DNA from: Fragilariopsis cylindrus CCMP1102
Lineage: Eukaryota; Bacillariophyta; Bacillariophyceae; Bacillariales; Bacillariaceae
Length of the DNA stretch: 64,000 nt
Assembly (NCBI GenBank): GCA_900095095.1
Contig: FMBT01000291.1
Span: 1-64,000 of the forward strand
Reading direction: 5' to 3'
Shown one piece after another: positions 44,744 through 55,994 of the stretch. Both the position numbers and the translations under genes were made by a program. Under the pieces are notes generated by a model. The model ran no database searches, was not told where the DNA came from, and saw only the letters and a program-made list of their open reading frames with translations. Numbering within the stretch: the stretch's first letter is position 1; the number at the start of each line of letters is the position of its first letter.

Positions 44744-47700
44744 ATGGCTAGGGGTAAAAGTCCAGGGCGAAAGTCGAAGAGTAAGACGAAGTCAATTGAA
44801 CCGAAAAAGAACGATTCTCGTTCAGCTTCTCCTGCTTCTCCTCGAACGCCATTGAATCGTTTACTGGTTGGAGGTCAACTTCTCGGAAATCGTCCTACAT
44901 TAGCTCCCGATCATACCAATATCGTGTCATCGTGGGATACTTTTGAACCGATTATAACACCAGAAATAACATATGAACAACGAAAAAAACCTGAACGTCT
45001 TATTCTTCTACCTCACGCACGATACATTACTGTCTTGTCATACAAAACTGGAATCAAGATTGCTACACTGGCACCGTCTTTGAAAGATGAAGATGACAAA
45101 AACGTCATTATCGAGTGTGTTAGTCTCGTCAATTATCAACGCAAGCAATCAGAGACGACGGTACAAGATGTTCTCGATAGGATGGATGTAGAAGATGATG
45201 ATGATGATGATGAAGAGAATACGGATTTGAATGGAACAACCGATGCGGTGGATGAAACATTAGTTATGGTAGGATGTTCTGATGGAAGCGTTCGAGAATT
45301 TTCGCTTCTCGAATTGGGAAATCGAGGTAGTAGTGATAAGACGGTACATTTCGGAGCGTACAAAGTTTCGGGACCGTGTTTTCGACCCCGTCGTGTTATT
45401 CGAGTTCTTAAGAATGAACCTATTATGGACTTGACAGTCCCACATTTAAGAACACAAGTTAGAGATGATGGAATTTTGGTATACGTAGCCGCACGAAGAC
45501 TAATAAGCCAAGAGGAGGGATCCAAGGAAGCATCAAAAAGTGTTGGCTTCTCCATTGAAGTACTTCGGGTCCTTCTGCCACACTTTGATGGATCTACAAC
45601 AGATATTGATCTATCGTCAAAGGAAACTATGCGTTCACTTGATAAAATCAAATGCAGAATTAGTAAAGGAGGCAATAATAAAAAATTTGCGAACACACTC
45701 CCATTTCGAATGCTCTCAGCTGCGAAAGTCCTTCCTACTACTACTGGCGACAACACAATGCAACAGAACTGCTCGATTTTTGTGGTTCTAGCGAGAGCGA
45801 ACATTATCTCTGTCTACTACGATCAGCTCAACTCATCAGAGGTATTCACGCCTTTGACTTTTTCGATGCCATCAAATAATCCCCTAACAGCTGTCGATAT
45901 CTCTCTGAACAATGCTGATATTACGTGTGGTCATTACCGCGGAAACATTCGTGTCATGAACAATATATTAAATGATATTGAACTTTACCAAATTTCAATG
46001 AAAGAATCAAAGCAATTAAATGGAGGAACTCTGTATCTTCGTCGTTGATAAAAACAGGTAATTTGCCACAAGATCCAAGAAAAAACATGATCACTAGTAG
46101 AGTTCATTGGCATGCTCTTCCTGTTACCAGCATGGTTTATGATTCGATGAGTTATCCGATGGATCCTTTACTATACAGTGGAGGAGATGAAAGTGTGTTG
46201 GTCACATGGCAGATATCGCAGGGAAGAGACCGGCCCGTAGATGTCCATCCACGTCTTGCACTGGGAGGAATCGTTCATTTGTCTTCCTCGGATAGATGCG
46301 ATGCCAATCCTGCAAATGGGATCATAGTGTATTGCGAAGACAACACCCTACAGCTTCTCGAATCACACAATAAGGGGTGTATATGGAAAGTTCAGGGACT
46401 AGCTTGTGGTGGACAAAATAGCAGTGATAATATGCCTTCACTTCATATTGATCCCCGATCCGATGGACAGAAAAATTCGCAAGTCGTCGTCACTGGTTTG
46501 GATCAAGCTCCAGGATACATTCATTGGTTTGATCCAAAGCGAGAACGCCTAGCTTCTTCGTTAGAAGTTGTTCCTTACAATCGTATCAGTAGGACAGAAC
46601 CTGATGAATGCCCGCTTCCGAAACCTACTATCACTGGACACGCATTCAGTAAGAATGGCGAAGACTTGATTACTATTGATGAGTCTCAAACTGAAAACGT
46701 ATATATTGGAGCCCGTGAGGAGCAAGCCAAGGGCGAGGAGTATGGTACTGTGAGCACAATTCGCTTTTGGTCATGGAATGATTCTAGCTCTGCACAAGGA
46801 AAATCTGCGCCTCCTTACCACCAAATTGCTTCTATGACATATCCTCATGGACCAAAAAGTCGCATATCCGCCATTGGAATGTCCATCGACGGTACCTTTG
46901 CGTGTACTGTTAGCTACAATGAACAGTCTTTTCGAGTCTGGCAACGCGCTGGGCGAGACAAATCAATCTCTTGGGCTTGTCGTTACAAGGTTAAAATTCC
47001 TGCCGGGTTTTCCAATTGCTCCACGAAAAAATATGGTGTTACATTTTCAGATGAGAACTCTCTTCTCGCCATTGCCTTTGGGCAGGTTGGAACAATTTGG
47101 GATACAGATGGAGCCCGACTTTTGACTACCTTTGATCATTCCCAGGGAAATTCTGACATCGAACGTTTACAATTCATTAGTCCAGGTTTGCATCAGGATC
47201 TACTACTGATCCAGTCAAAGGCTTGTGTATCGCTTCGTTCACCTTATGGCCCGTACGGAAGTTCAGGAAGCTTTCAAGGCTGGTGTTGGTCTGTCCCTCA
47301 AAGTCCAAAAGGCTCTATTATAACCGCAGTCGAGCTTGTCGAAAGTCATGAATGTATTGCCATAGCTATGTATTCACCCATCCAAAACCAAAGCCGCGTA
47401 GTTTTGATCGATGTTACGACTGGAAAGGGGAAATCATCGATGAGCCTGATCGAGGACATTGATGGTTGTATAAGTGCTCTTTGTGCTGTTGGAAAGAAAC
47501 GTGTGAAATCAAACTGGGACAATGATAGCGCATTGAATGGCAAAGCTACGAAATCTACTTTGACCTTTTATGCACTGACAAGTGTTGGCGACCTCCTACT
47601 ATTCACGGAAGGTGCAACTGAAACTAAGTTCAATGGTATTATTACAACAATAGCAGACGCGTCAGCTGGACCACGGTTAGATATTGCCCCAAGTGAAAAC

Positions 47701-47904
47701 AATAGACGAAAACGACAGCGAACACAGATTTCGTCCGGTGCACTTTCTAAAGAATTAGCAAAAACGAAGAAGTTGGCCCTTGACATTTTTGGCTCTGACG
47801 CTACCAAGGATTCAACTGGGGATCGTTCGACTGCAGAGCTACCATCTCTCAGCACAAACTTTGTCAAGACATTCGTAGGACGCAATCTTTGTAAGACTAG
47901 ATAG
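44744..47904 (+). CDS. NAN1/WDR75 (UTP17) WD-repeat protein
   Basis: A large WD-repeat protein matching Nan1/Utp17/WDR75, a subunit of the t-UTP (UTP-A) complex needed for rRNA transcription and early 18S processing in the nucleolus. The N-terminus is basic and Ser-rich (KSKTKSIEPKK). The first beta-propeller half includes ERLILLPHARYITVLSYKTG, VMVGCSDGSVREFSLLELG and DITCGHYRGNIRVMNNIL. The second starts with RVHWHALPVTSMVYDSMSYP and LYSGGDESVLVTWQIS, the most conserved WDR75 block, and goes on to ISAIGMSIDGTFACTVSYNE and SLLAIAFGQVGTIWDTDGAR. The two halves lie in different frames, and the switch near 46045 costs one base in the linker between them. No normal intron fits, so an assembly indel is likely. 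The C-terminus has a basic patch (NRRKRQR). Confidence 0.8.
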
Positions 47905-49051
47905 AACAGAATAATCATATTTTATGACTTCAATACAGTAGTCTAATTTCTAATTTCATAGTAAAGCATTCTGTTATGGATTTTTACGAGGAATTCTTGT
48001 TCTATCACAGTTCAGCATCAATAGGAGGTATTAATTAAATCGGGCACTTTCAATAAGAACGCAATGACTATTCAATACTCTCTGTTTCGGCATTTGAGTT
48101 AACTTTTCGCCAAATGAAAGAACTAACTACTTTTGTGACTCCTTCGCATCTACGACAAGTGCTTCCATCGGATGATGATTGAATGGCGCGTGGAAATGAA
48201 TTAGTCTGTTCGTAACGATTTGATTGAAGTAAGATGTTACATATACGTTCTCGATCTATGCATCTAAACCTATCATTCTTTCACTATTTGATTTATGAAA
48301 CCAAAAATCAATCGCTCTTCGAAGCCTCGGACGAATAAATCATCTGATCTCTGTGTGGCGGCGGCCGCTGGTTCCTCATCGTCTTCTCCTTGGTAGTTCG
48401 TCATCTTCTCTTCTTTTTCTTTTGTGATACCTTTCGACCTTCCTTATAGTAGGTATATCAAATCAAAGATTGTTTACGCTGATTCGCCTTTTAGATGTCG
48501 TCGTCGTGCTGTCAATAGAATAGATTGAAGAAGATTAATGAAGACGAGATATTAAATAAAAATGAGACGATCTTGGTATTCAATAGAGGCAATGTTATTT
48601 TTGCGTTTTCAGTCTACGAGTGTTGATGCATGTTGAATGTGTAGGTCTTACACGTAAATATTTGTAGTTGTACGATTTGTATCAATTTTCCGCGACATAA
48701 TGTGCAGTTATTGTCTTACAGAATCTACTTTTGGTTCAGACTTTTAAAATCGCACTAGTATCATTCAATAAAGTTCGAAAGTTAGAACTAAACTGTAAAC
48801 AAAAAATAATCAAATCTACTCGTACTAGCTTGTATGGTCAAAATAGGTTGTGTACGTTTAAAGTTGATACAGTAGAGCAAAGGATTGAAGGTATGAGTAG
48901 CTACTCTCTGTGAGCTTTAAAGGTTATGACAGCTGACAATTTACTTTAGATCAACTAGAAAAGTTATTATACTACTAGAGTAGATTTTTCATTGCTGCTG
49001 CTGATGTTCTTTTTCTTATTACTTCGAAGTATTACTACTTATATACTATAC

Positions 49052-49082
<31 letters not shown>

Positions 49083-49127
49083 AATATTGTTGATACATAG
49101 CACAATAGAAACTGGATTAAATTTTCT
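47905..49127. other. Intergenic, 1.2 kb, convergent gene ends
   Basis: AT-rich DNA with a (TA)n microsatellite at about 49052-49075. A 60-codon frame at 48731-48913 lacks protein character. No gene was recognised. Confidence 0.5.
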
Positions 49128-50294
49128 CTATCTTCCTTTGAGTGATTTAAATGTCATTCGATGTAAAGGACATGGACCATATCGATGAATAGCTTCAATA
49201 TGTTCCCGAGTTGCATATCCTAAATTTTGTTGGAAATCATATTCGGGGTATGTGCTGTGCCATTCCTCTAACGCCATATGATCTAAAGTTACCTTAGCAA
49301 TAATGGATGCTAATGCGACTGTTATTACTTGTTCATCAGCCTTAACCATAGGTCGGCATGGGAAGGATGGAATAGTCGTTAGTTTCGGTGCCTTCTTTCC
49401 ATCAACGATACTATAACACCTACAATCATCATCTTCCCCAAATTTATTTGGTGGTATCATCGTAGTAGTGGATGTTGATGTAGCTATATTACTATCACTT
49501 TTGTCATTATCTCCGCCATTATTATTATCTTCGTTTGATTGACTTTGTTGTTGTTGTTGTTGTTGTCGTGACGATAAAATATATGGAAATAATTTGTTTT
49601 TTGTCAGTTCTTCAATCGATTCTTGGAAACATTCCATCGTCGACGTTACTATATTATTTGTATTATCGATTTCAGTATTTGATCGTTGAGCAACCGTAAA
49701 TATAATTTGTTCTGGATTATTAACAATCAATTCATATATTCGTTCACGATCTATTGGTGATAATTGTTTACTATCTTTAATCAGATTTCCACTTCCACCA
49801 CCAAAACCACCATCACTGTTTTTCATGATCTCAGCAATAGTAGCAATAGCATCAGTAGTAGTTTTAACTTCGCTGCTTTTGTTCTTGTTGTTGCTGTTCT
49901 TGGTAAGGGTAAGAATACAACAAGATGCAGTCACAACAGGTCCAGCAATAGATCCTCTACCAGTTTCGTCACTTCCAATAATATAAGAAAAGTCTCGATC
50001 TCGATTCTCAAATATTGATTTTTCATATGCAAAAATATCATCAGTGTCCAATTTTTTCTTCTTGGATGTGTTTTGACGACTATATTTCCCCATCCAGCAT
50101 TTTGTTAATGATGTTGATGCTGCTGTTGTTGTTGATGTTGGTGTTGGATAGTATGAATGTGAATGTGAATTGTCGTGGCGAATTAGAAAGGCAGTAGTGG
50201 ATGGATGTAATCGAGCTGCTAGTAGTAGAGAAATTGAAATTAATATTATATTGTAATTCCAATAATACTTGTACGATGACGAGAGAACAACCAT
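49128..50294 (-). CDS. RNase HII, plastid-type precursor
   Basis: A 388-residue single-exon RNase HII, which cuts RNA in RNA:DNA hybrids and at single ribonucleotides. The N-terminus is a signal peptide (YNIILISISLLLAARL) with TAF|LIR, in the plastid-precursor style, so it probably serves the plastid genome. The four acidic catalytic residues are visible: Asp and Glu in IIGSDETGRGSIAGPVV, Asp in YSIVDGKKAP, and Asp in ASIIAKVTLDHMALE. KDSKQLSPIDRERIYELI and YGPCPLHRMTFKSLKG are also classic blocks of bacterial-type RnhB. An insertion of Gln, Asn, Ser and Thr runs (about residues 240-290, including a CAA/GTT repeat) interrupts the core and makes it longer than the usual 200-260 residues. Confidence 0.9.
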   Translation of the reverse strand: MVVLSSSYKYYWNYNIILISISLLLAARLHPSTTAFLIRHDNSHSHSYYPTPTSTTTAASTSLTKCWMGKYSRQNTSKKKKLDTDDIFAYEKSIFENRDRDFSYIIGSDETGRGSIAGPVVTASCCILTLTKNSNNKNKSSEVKTTTDAIATIAEIMKNSDGGFGGGSGNLIKDSKQLSPIDRERIYELIVNNPEQIIFTVAQRSNTEIDNTNNIVTSTMECFQESIEELTKNKLFPYILSSRQQQQQQQSQSNEDNNNGGDNDKSDSNIATSTSTTTMIPPNKFGEDDDCRCYSIVDGKKAPKLTTIPSFPCRPMVKADEQVITVALASIIAKVTLDHMALEEWHSTYPEYDFQQNLGYATREHIEAIHRYGPCPLHRMTFKSLKGR

Positions 50295-50681
50295 GATCGG
50301 AAGAACAAAAATTCGGATATGATCGTTTTCAGTACTTCACAGTGTATTCGAAAAGGATGCGACTTCGTCTGAATTCGTAAGTCAGTGTGTGTGTGTGTGT
50401 CACGCGATATATTTACTTGCTAGCTAGAGGACTTCAGGGGTTGCTGTCCAAGCAAAGTGGTAGTATGTATTGTACAGGATTTTTGGGTTGTTCTGTCGTA
50501 TCATAGATTGATTATTGATGAGATGATTGATTATTATTCGAAGATGAGATTGATGGTTGTTCGATCGATGTAATGGAAAAATGGGCGCGGAAAAAATAAG
50601 TATGTGCGTCGTACGTTCAATGCGGCGATAACGCGCTGAGAATGGATCTCTAATAAATGAGATCTTTTTTTACATCACGTA
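50295..50681. other. Intergenic left of the TIR element
   Basis: Upstream DNA of the RNase HII gene with a (GT)n run at about 50385-50400. Nothing else was recognised. Confidence 0.5.
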
Positions 50682-50705
50682 CAGTCTGCTCGCGTTAACA
50701 AATAC
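50682..50705 (+). repeat. Left terminal inverted repeat
   Basis: A 24-bp repeat beginning CAGTCTGCTCGCG, exact inverse of 52344-52367, preceded by TA. Confidence 0.9.
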
Positions 50706-51341
50706 AAAATAGCAAATACACTCTCATTAACAAATACACCATATCGGTTTACACGTGATTCAGACCGTTGGGTCCCGTGTAGTGATTGATGGTTCGTGAT
50801 TCGTGACTAAATAGCCTGTAGTGGGTCCCGCGTAGTGACTTATTGATATAAGAACTAAATCATGCCCAAAATTTTACTAGTATTTGTTAGTGTAGTATGT
50901 AATAATAACTTTAGCATCAAATATATACACCTAAAGAGTCTTTTTTTTGGAAAATTAAACTATGAAGTTTACAATTGACCTATTGGATGGAGAATTATTA
51001 TATTCCTTAGTCTCCTTAGCCTACTGGTATCTCATAATGTAGGCTCACACACGGCCCACATCAAATAACCCCCCAAAATGGCCCATTTGCAGTGTTTTGT
51101 GGACATACAGTACGCTCAAAAAGGTGAATCATCCCAAAATATATGGATGGGGTGCACTATATATTCCAAAGGGAACTAACTCTTGGTGCTTTGTGTTGAT
51201 CATCCAGCTTAGGTGCGCACAAAAGTGGAAAAACCAATTTTGAGGCCTAAATGGCCCATTTTGTGGTTAATGCGGCCCTACAACTTCATCACCTCCATTG
51301 AAAACTAAGCGTTATTAAGACCTTGTAGGTATAGGTATAAT

Positions 51342-51975
51342 GGATGCTAGTGCACCAACCCAGAAGGTTTTGTCCTCTGCAACCCTTTCAAATAAGATAT
51401 TCTGTTGTTCATTTGTTGTGTGTGTGTGCGCCTTCCACAACAACAGATTGTAATTTATTCAACAACCACAGTGACAAGAAAGTGGGAGGAGGCAACTATA
51501 ATCTTCTAGTATAATATAAGAATGCTACTGCACCCAAACCAGAAGTTGTTGTCCTCTGCAACACTTTCAAATAAGATATTGAGTTGTTCATTTTGATTGA
51601 AAATCATTTTGTTTGTGTGCCTTCCACAATAACATATTGTAATTTATTCAACAATCACAGTGACAAAAAAATGGTAGGAGGCAACTACAGTGTTCTAGTA
51701 TAATATAAGAATGATACTGCACCCAAACCAGAAGTTGTTGTCCTCTGCAACACTTTCGAGTAAGATATTTTGTGGTTCATTTTGATGAAAAATATTGATA
51801 TTTGTGTGCATACCACAACAGTAAAATGAGTTTTACTCTTCAACTACAGGAACAAAAAATTGGTAGGGGGCAACTAAATTGTTCTAGTACACTATCATAA
51901 TCTTATTGTACCCAACCCAGCTGGTGTTGTCCTTTGCAACACTTTCAAATGATATATTTTGTTAGGTGTACACAT
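51342..51975. repeat. Tandem 180-190-bp repeat inside the TIR element
   Basis: Three to four diverged copies. The shared word TTGTCCTCTGCAAC recurs at about 51370, 51549, 51738 and 51927 (spacing 179, 189, 189). Each unit also has ACCCAAACCAGAAG, TTCCACAACA and TAGGAGGCAACTA blocks. No coding potential. Confidence 0.85.
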
Positions 51976-52343
51976 ACATTTTAAAATCTCTAAAATGTGT
52001 GCTGTGTGTGAGCCTACATTGCGACATGCCAGTAGGCTCAAAAGTCTAAGGAATATGATAGTTGTCCATTAAATAGGTCGATTGTAAACTTCATAATCAA
52101 TTTTTCCAAAAAAATGACTTGTCAGGTGTATATATTTGATGCTAAAGTTGCTATTACATACAGTACTACACTAACAAATACTAGTAAAATTTGGGCATGA
52201 TTTAGTTTTTATATTGGCATATTTGGGCATTATTTAGTGTTTATACAGGCATATTTGGGCATTATTTAGTTTTTTTATTCGTACCAATATCACGTAACAA
52301 ACACCTTTCGTTAACAAATACATCAGACCGGTTTACAGGGTAT

Positions 52344-52367
52344 GTATTTGTTAACGCGAGCAGACTG
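52344..52367 (-). repeat. Right terminal inverted repeat
   Basis: The exact inverse of 50682-50705, followed by TA, consistent with a TA target-site duplication. Confidence 0.9.
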
Positions 52368-52456
52368 TACTTATATCATGAAGTCAACAACAAACAAAAA
52401 ACAACACAAACACACATCAAAAATACGTTCACAGTTTGAAGATTTAAAATAAAAAC

Positions 52457-53617
52457 ATGACAATGATGACATTGATGGCAAGAAAGGTGTCGTCATCAAA
52501 ACAACTAATAATACTTGCACTTTTCTTTATTTCATCGCGATTATCATATGCATTCATTGCTGTCTCGTCGCCCCATCAATCAAAATGCAGCTGCGCACGA
52601 CGACGACGAAGCAACGACAATGACAATGACAATGACGACAACAAAATAATAAATGGATACCATCATCATCGAACGACGACGACAGCAACAACAACAACAA
52701 TAAGACTACAATTAAGACAATCATTTGGTATCGATGATGTCACCGACGATCGTTTTGTTGACATTCGTACTGCGTTGGATCGAATGCAGTCACTGCAGCA
52801 ACAAGATGGTGGTGAAATAATGAAAGATTTTCAGAAACGTATTCAAAAAGTAGTATCATGTCGTGAATCGTCAATACAAGGAGCTGGACAAGGTTTGTTT
52901 GCAACAAAAAATATCAAAGCAGGGACGGTTATTGGATTTTATCCAGTCCATGGCATCGGTGTTGATTTTAATGATGATACATCATCTTCTATCTGTTTGG
53001 GTATAACACCAGAAGATCAAACGTATTTCGATAGTGAAAACGAGGATGCTGCGAATGATAACAATGATAGCCGAAGAAAGATAGAAGCAGCAAATTATAT
53101 TCAATACCTGATTGGTTCCCGAAAACTCGGTGAAGCAGATTATGGACCAGATGCACAATTGTTCGTTAATGTGAATCCAGATCGAATAGAAGAAGAAAAT
53201 AATGATAATGATGATTCAGATATTGCTAGTAATTGTTGGATCAGTCATTATATTAATGATGGTGCAACCGTTCTTAAAAATAGTGAAATAGGTATGTTAG
53301 ATTACTATACTGAATCAAAACGTAAAAAGAATTGTGTGCATATACCATTCGGTCCAGCACCAATTATTGCAACAGTAACAACAAAGAAAGTAAAAAAAGG
53401 TGAAGAATTATTTACGAGTTATGGATGTATATATTGGGCAGAATCTATAATTAATAATAATGAGGATGAGGACGGCGAATGTGTTGTTGATATAACAGAT
53501 GCTGTACAAATCAAAGCAAAAGAAACGGCACAAGATATATTCACTGCATGGAAAAATTCTCAAACTATACATGAAAGTCAACAGATACAATTACAGGAAA
53601 GCTTTGGAAAGATTTAA
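52457..53617 (+). CDS. SET-domain protein, probably plastid-targeted (second copy)
   Basis: A 386-residue single-exon protein. The N-terminus is a signal peptide (KQLIILALFFISSRLSYAF) ending in YAF|IAV, close to the diatom plastid motif, followed by a Cys/Arg cluster and Asp/Asn and Thr runs. The SET region starts near residue 138 with SSIQGAGQGLFATKNIKAGT, and continues with SNCWISHYINDGATVL (the NH-like AdoMet block) and VKKGEELFTSYGCIYWAE at the end. It would be a protein lysine methyltransferase of unknown substrate. Its design matches the SET protein at 9602-10813: signal plus linker, GxGLF start, GDE/GEE-x-F-x-TYG/SYG-x-x-YW end. The start codon lies 89 bases to the right of the TIR element, so the transposon has landed in this gene's promoter or 5' leader region. 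Confidence 0.75.
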   Translation: MTMMTLMARKVSSSKQLIILALFFISSRLSYAFIAVSSPHQSKCSCARRRRSNDNDNDNDDNKIINGYHHHRTTTTATTTTIRLQLRQSFGIDDVTDDRFVDIRTALDRMQSLQQQDGGEIMKDFQKRIQKVVSCRESSIQGAGQGLFATKNIKAGTVIGFYPVHGIGVDFNDDTSSSICLGITPEDQTYFDSENEDAANDNNDSRRKIEAANYIQYLIGSRKLGEADYGPDAQLFVNVNPDRIEEENNDNDDSDIASNCWISHYINDGATVLKNSEIGMLDYYTESKRKKNCVHIPFGPAPIIATVTTKKVKKGEELFTSYGCIYWAESIINNNEDEDGECVVDITDAVQIKAKETAQDIFTAWKNSQTIHESQQIQLQESFGKI

Positions 53618-54204
53618 GGCATCATTGCTTTATTTCCAAGCCACTATGTTTATTCAAACATCATTCAATAATAGTATTTTTTTAAAACTAGCTTAAGATT
53701 AACTAAAAGGAAGCAGTTAATTGATAGTCAACTAAACGTCAACCAAACTCAATGACGCTCACTTCTTTTCTACAATATTCTCAACTCACTAATAAGAACT
53801 AGGATCTATATAGTCTAAATGGTGTGTCGAAAATATCCATCGATCAGAGAAAAACAGGTCTGCTTAACGTTACTTCTTAATAAATACTGTACACCAAAAA
53901 GAAAGATTATACCTGTTTTGAGTCACGAGTCCAGCCCTGCGTAAAAATATTTCGTCAGTCGCGCCGCGAATTTTGATAGAGACCGGTCATGATGCAATAA
54001 AAAAATGTTTCGTAGCGGGTGATCATTCGCACTACGGTACAACCAGTGACCACTGAGAGAATGTTCTATTGTTGGTTCTCGCAAGTTCTCAGGTCGCTCG
54101 TTTCTTGATAACTTCGAAAGCCCAACAATTCTTTTCCTCATAAGACAAAAAAGTCAAAATAATAAAACACAAATTTAAAAGAAAAACTTAAAACAATCAT
54201 CAAA
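53618..54204. other. Intergenic
   Basis: Spacer between two rightward genes. A 72-codon minus-strand frame at 53923-54141 was not called. Nothing else was recognised. Confidence 0.5.
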
Positions 54205-54711
54205 ATGAAATTCACTATCCCATCTTCCGTTACTTTCTTGGCATTCGTCGCTGTATCCAACAACAGCCGCGTCGTTCGAGGAATGCTCTCTCCTGCTGTT
54301 ACATGCTGCAAGAACAACGGAGGTTCATATGAAATTGTTGATGGTGGAGATGCTATCTGCTCAAAAAATGGAAGTTTTTTCGATGCGAATACTTTTATGA
54401 ACAACAACTGCCCAATCAATGAGGAATATGAAGTATACGCATTCAATAGCTGCACTTCAACCGTTGGCGCTGAGTTTGCTCTAAATGATGACTACAATGG
54501 TGGAGCTTATGAAGTTGACGTTTACCTTGGGGTTAACGCATGTAAGAGTGTTGGATTTACGGATCAAGCTGATAAAATAACCTTCAAGGCAGTAGGAAGT
54601 TATGTATCTGGCGGACAACCAAGCTGCAAAGCCATCGGAAACTCTGGGAATAAGCAGTGTGGTGGTATTAAAGATATGCCTGATAATTCGTGCATTATTG
54701 ATATTTGTTAA
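54205..54711 (+). CDS. Secreted cysteine-rich protein, unknown
   Basis: A 168-residue protein with a signal peptide (SSVTFLAFVAVSNN, cleavage probably near residue 25). The mature part is about 140 residues with ten to eleven cysteines (VTCCKNNGG, AICSKNG, NNCPINE, FNSCTS, VNACKSVG, PSCKAIG, KQCGGI, NSCIIDIC). The even spread suggests four or five disulfides. Gly, Asn and Asp are frequent, and the protein is acidic overall. The codon use is cleaner and less repetitive than neighbouring genes. I know no family for it. An exported or cell-wall/surface protein is the likeliest kind. The ATG lies in a purine-rich context (ATCAAAATGAAA). Intact single exon. Confidence 0.7.
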   Translation: MKFTIPSSVTFLAFVAVSNNSRVVRGMLSPAVTCCKNNGGSYEIVDGGDAICSKNGSFFDANTFMNNNCPINEEYEVYAFNSCTSTVGAEFALNDDYNGGAYEVDVYLGVNACKSVGFTDQADKITFKAVGSYVSGGQPSCKAIGNSGNKQCGGIKDMPDNSCIIDIC

Positions 54712-54886
54712 GAGATAGAGTATAATATTTCATTTACGTAGACCAAAAAGACTAAGTTAAACAACGACTATTTTTCTACTAAATTTGAACTACAACACAA
54801 GCAAAAGGTATCTACAATTGTTCTCCTGCTTGTCTTTTTTTCGTCGTAGGTACTGGGTGCTCGTATAACGAATTACCATCGGTAAA

Positions 54887-55925
54887 TTAGTCATCACTGA
54901 AATCTGATTCGACTTGTTCGTCTCTCACAGTAGCGGCGGTGGTAGTAGTTTCGGTGGCGCTTTACGATGATATACTGTGTTACAACTAACCGAACTCAAA
55001 AAAGCTCACTTTTCTACAGTACTACAGTACTCTCAGCTCTCTAATAAAAAATGAGCTATACATATTCCAAATCCCAATGTAAATTCTTACATTTCTTATT
55101 CCTCTATCACGATGATCGACTGCTTCTGTTGCTGTTGCTAATGTTGCTAATGTTGCTAATGTTGCTAATGTTGCTGCTGATGGTGCAGCGGGTGAAACTT
55201 TTTCTGCGTCCTGTTCTTGTTCTTCTCGTAGCGCTGGCGGTGGTCGTTTCGGTGTTCGTTGTTGTTATTCTCGACGAATGATACCTTTGTTGATTCTGCT
55301 AAAAATGTTGATGCTGTATCGTTCTCATTACTCATAAATGATTCCGTAACGTTTATAAAAAATGTCTCTTCAACGTCACCTTTGCAAAATTTGGGAAGGA
55401 ATGTATTCTACCCTTATATTCAACTTCGGTAGCGGATGATGACGAGGATGTTGATGCTGATGTTGATTTGTTGCTGTTGTTGTTCCTATTAGTATTGTTG
55501 TTCTTCTTTTTACTACTATTACTATTACAAGTATTCCTCTTCCGCTTTCTCTCGCTTTTCTTTGTCGTCGCCGTGGACGAAGTAACAGCAGTTGATACAC
55601 CTGCAGCAGTAGTAGCATCAGTAGCATCCTACCCATCCCAAGCTTACGCAATATGACGTAGCGTCTGATCGTAATTGTTATCGAATTCTGGTGCTTGTTT
55701 ATCTAAGTCCTCGTCATTAATATACATACCATGAAGCTGTTGTAATTGATTGCTAGATATATGCTTGGTACTACAAATTCTCATTGATTCCAGACGATGA
55801 TGAATAGTAGTAGTAGTAGTAGTAGTAGTAGTAATAGTAGCAGCATCGGAACGCGACGATGATGAACCGGTAACAGATGCTGATGGTGACGAAGTCCTGC
55901 CGGATCGACGATTACGCTTGACCAT
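54887..55925 (-). pseudogene. Low-complexity basic/Ser-Thr-rich gene, frame-broken
   Basis: Minus-strand coding character from ATG 55925 (MVKRNRRSGRTSSPSASVTG, a likely nuclear signal) through HISSNQLQQLHGMYINDEDL and APEFDNNYDQTLRHI, then in other frames through KKSERKRKRN, EVEYKGRIHSFPNFAKV and GDVEETFFINVTESFMSNEN. It ends with RDEQVESDFSDD before a TAA at 54887-54889. The frame changes at least twice (near 55655 and 55385), and the final acidic tail needs an intron (a possible GTAAGA donor near 55078) or another change. The protein would be Ser/Thr/Asn/Lys-rich with basic patches. The family is not recognised. Whether it is a decayed gene or a victim of assembly indels is open. A TTGCTAATG repeat sits near 55130-55175. 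Confidence 0.35.
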
Positions 55926-55933
55926 AGTAGTGC

Positions 55934-55994
55934 TATTGGTATTGGTATATATTCGGTATCGGTATAGGTATATATTCGGTATGGGTATCGGTAT
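55934..55994. repeat. GGTATA-type direct repeats
   Basis: GGTATATATTCGGTAT occurs at 55944-55959 and 55967-55982 within a GGTAT-rich stretch just upstream of the previous gene's start. Confidence 0.85.

Larger units (their letters stand above)
50682..52367. mobile_element. Non-autonomous TIR DNA transposon, Tc1/mariner-like ends
   Basis: A 1686-bp element bounded by perfect 24-bp terminal inverted repeats, CAGTCTGCTCGCGTTAACAA plus TATC-side bases, at 50682-50705 and 52344-52367, flanked on both sides by TA (50680-50681 and 52368-52369). CAGT ends with a TA target duplication fit Tc1/mariner-type elements. Inside the ends, about 200 bp (50853-51052) is repeated in inverted orientation at 52005-52207 at roughly 85 percent by eye, so the element can fold back. 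The centre holds 3-4 tandem copies of a 180-190-bp unit. A 34-bp unit with TTTGGGCATTATTTAGT is repeated three times near the right end. No transposase or any long open frame is present, so it must have moved in trans. The exact TIRs suggest recent insertion. Confidence 0.85.

Noticed and set aside
46041-46058. Very short introns (13-24 bases) as an explanation of frame switches, here and near 5290, 5950 and 25820
   Set aside because: GT and AG pairs can be found that restore frame at some sites, but not at others such as 20345 or 22235. All confirmed introns in the window are 100-250 bases.
55051-55281. A 76-codon plus-strand frame with Leu-rich hydrophobic run
   Set aside because: It is the antisense of an AAC/AGC-type repeat inside a minus-strand coding-like region.
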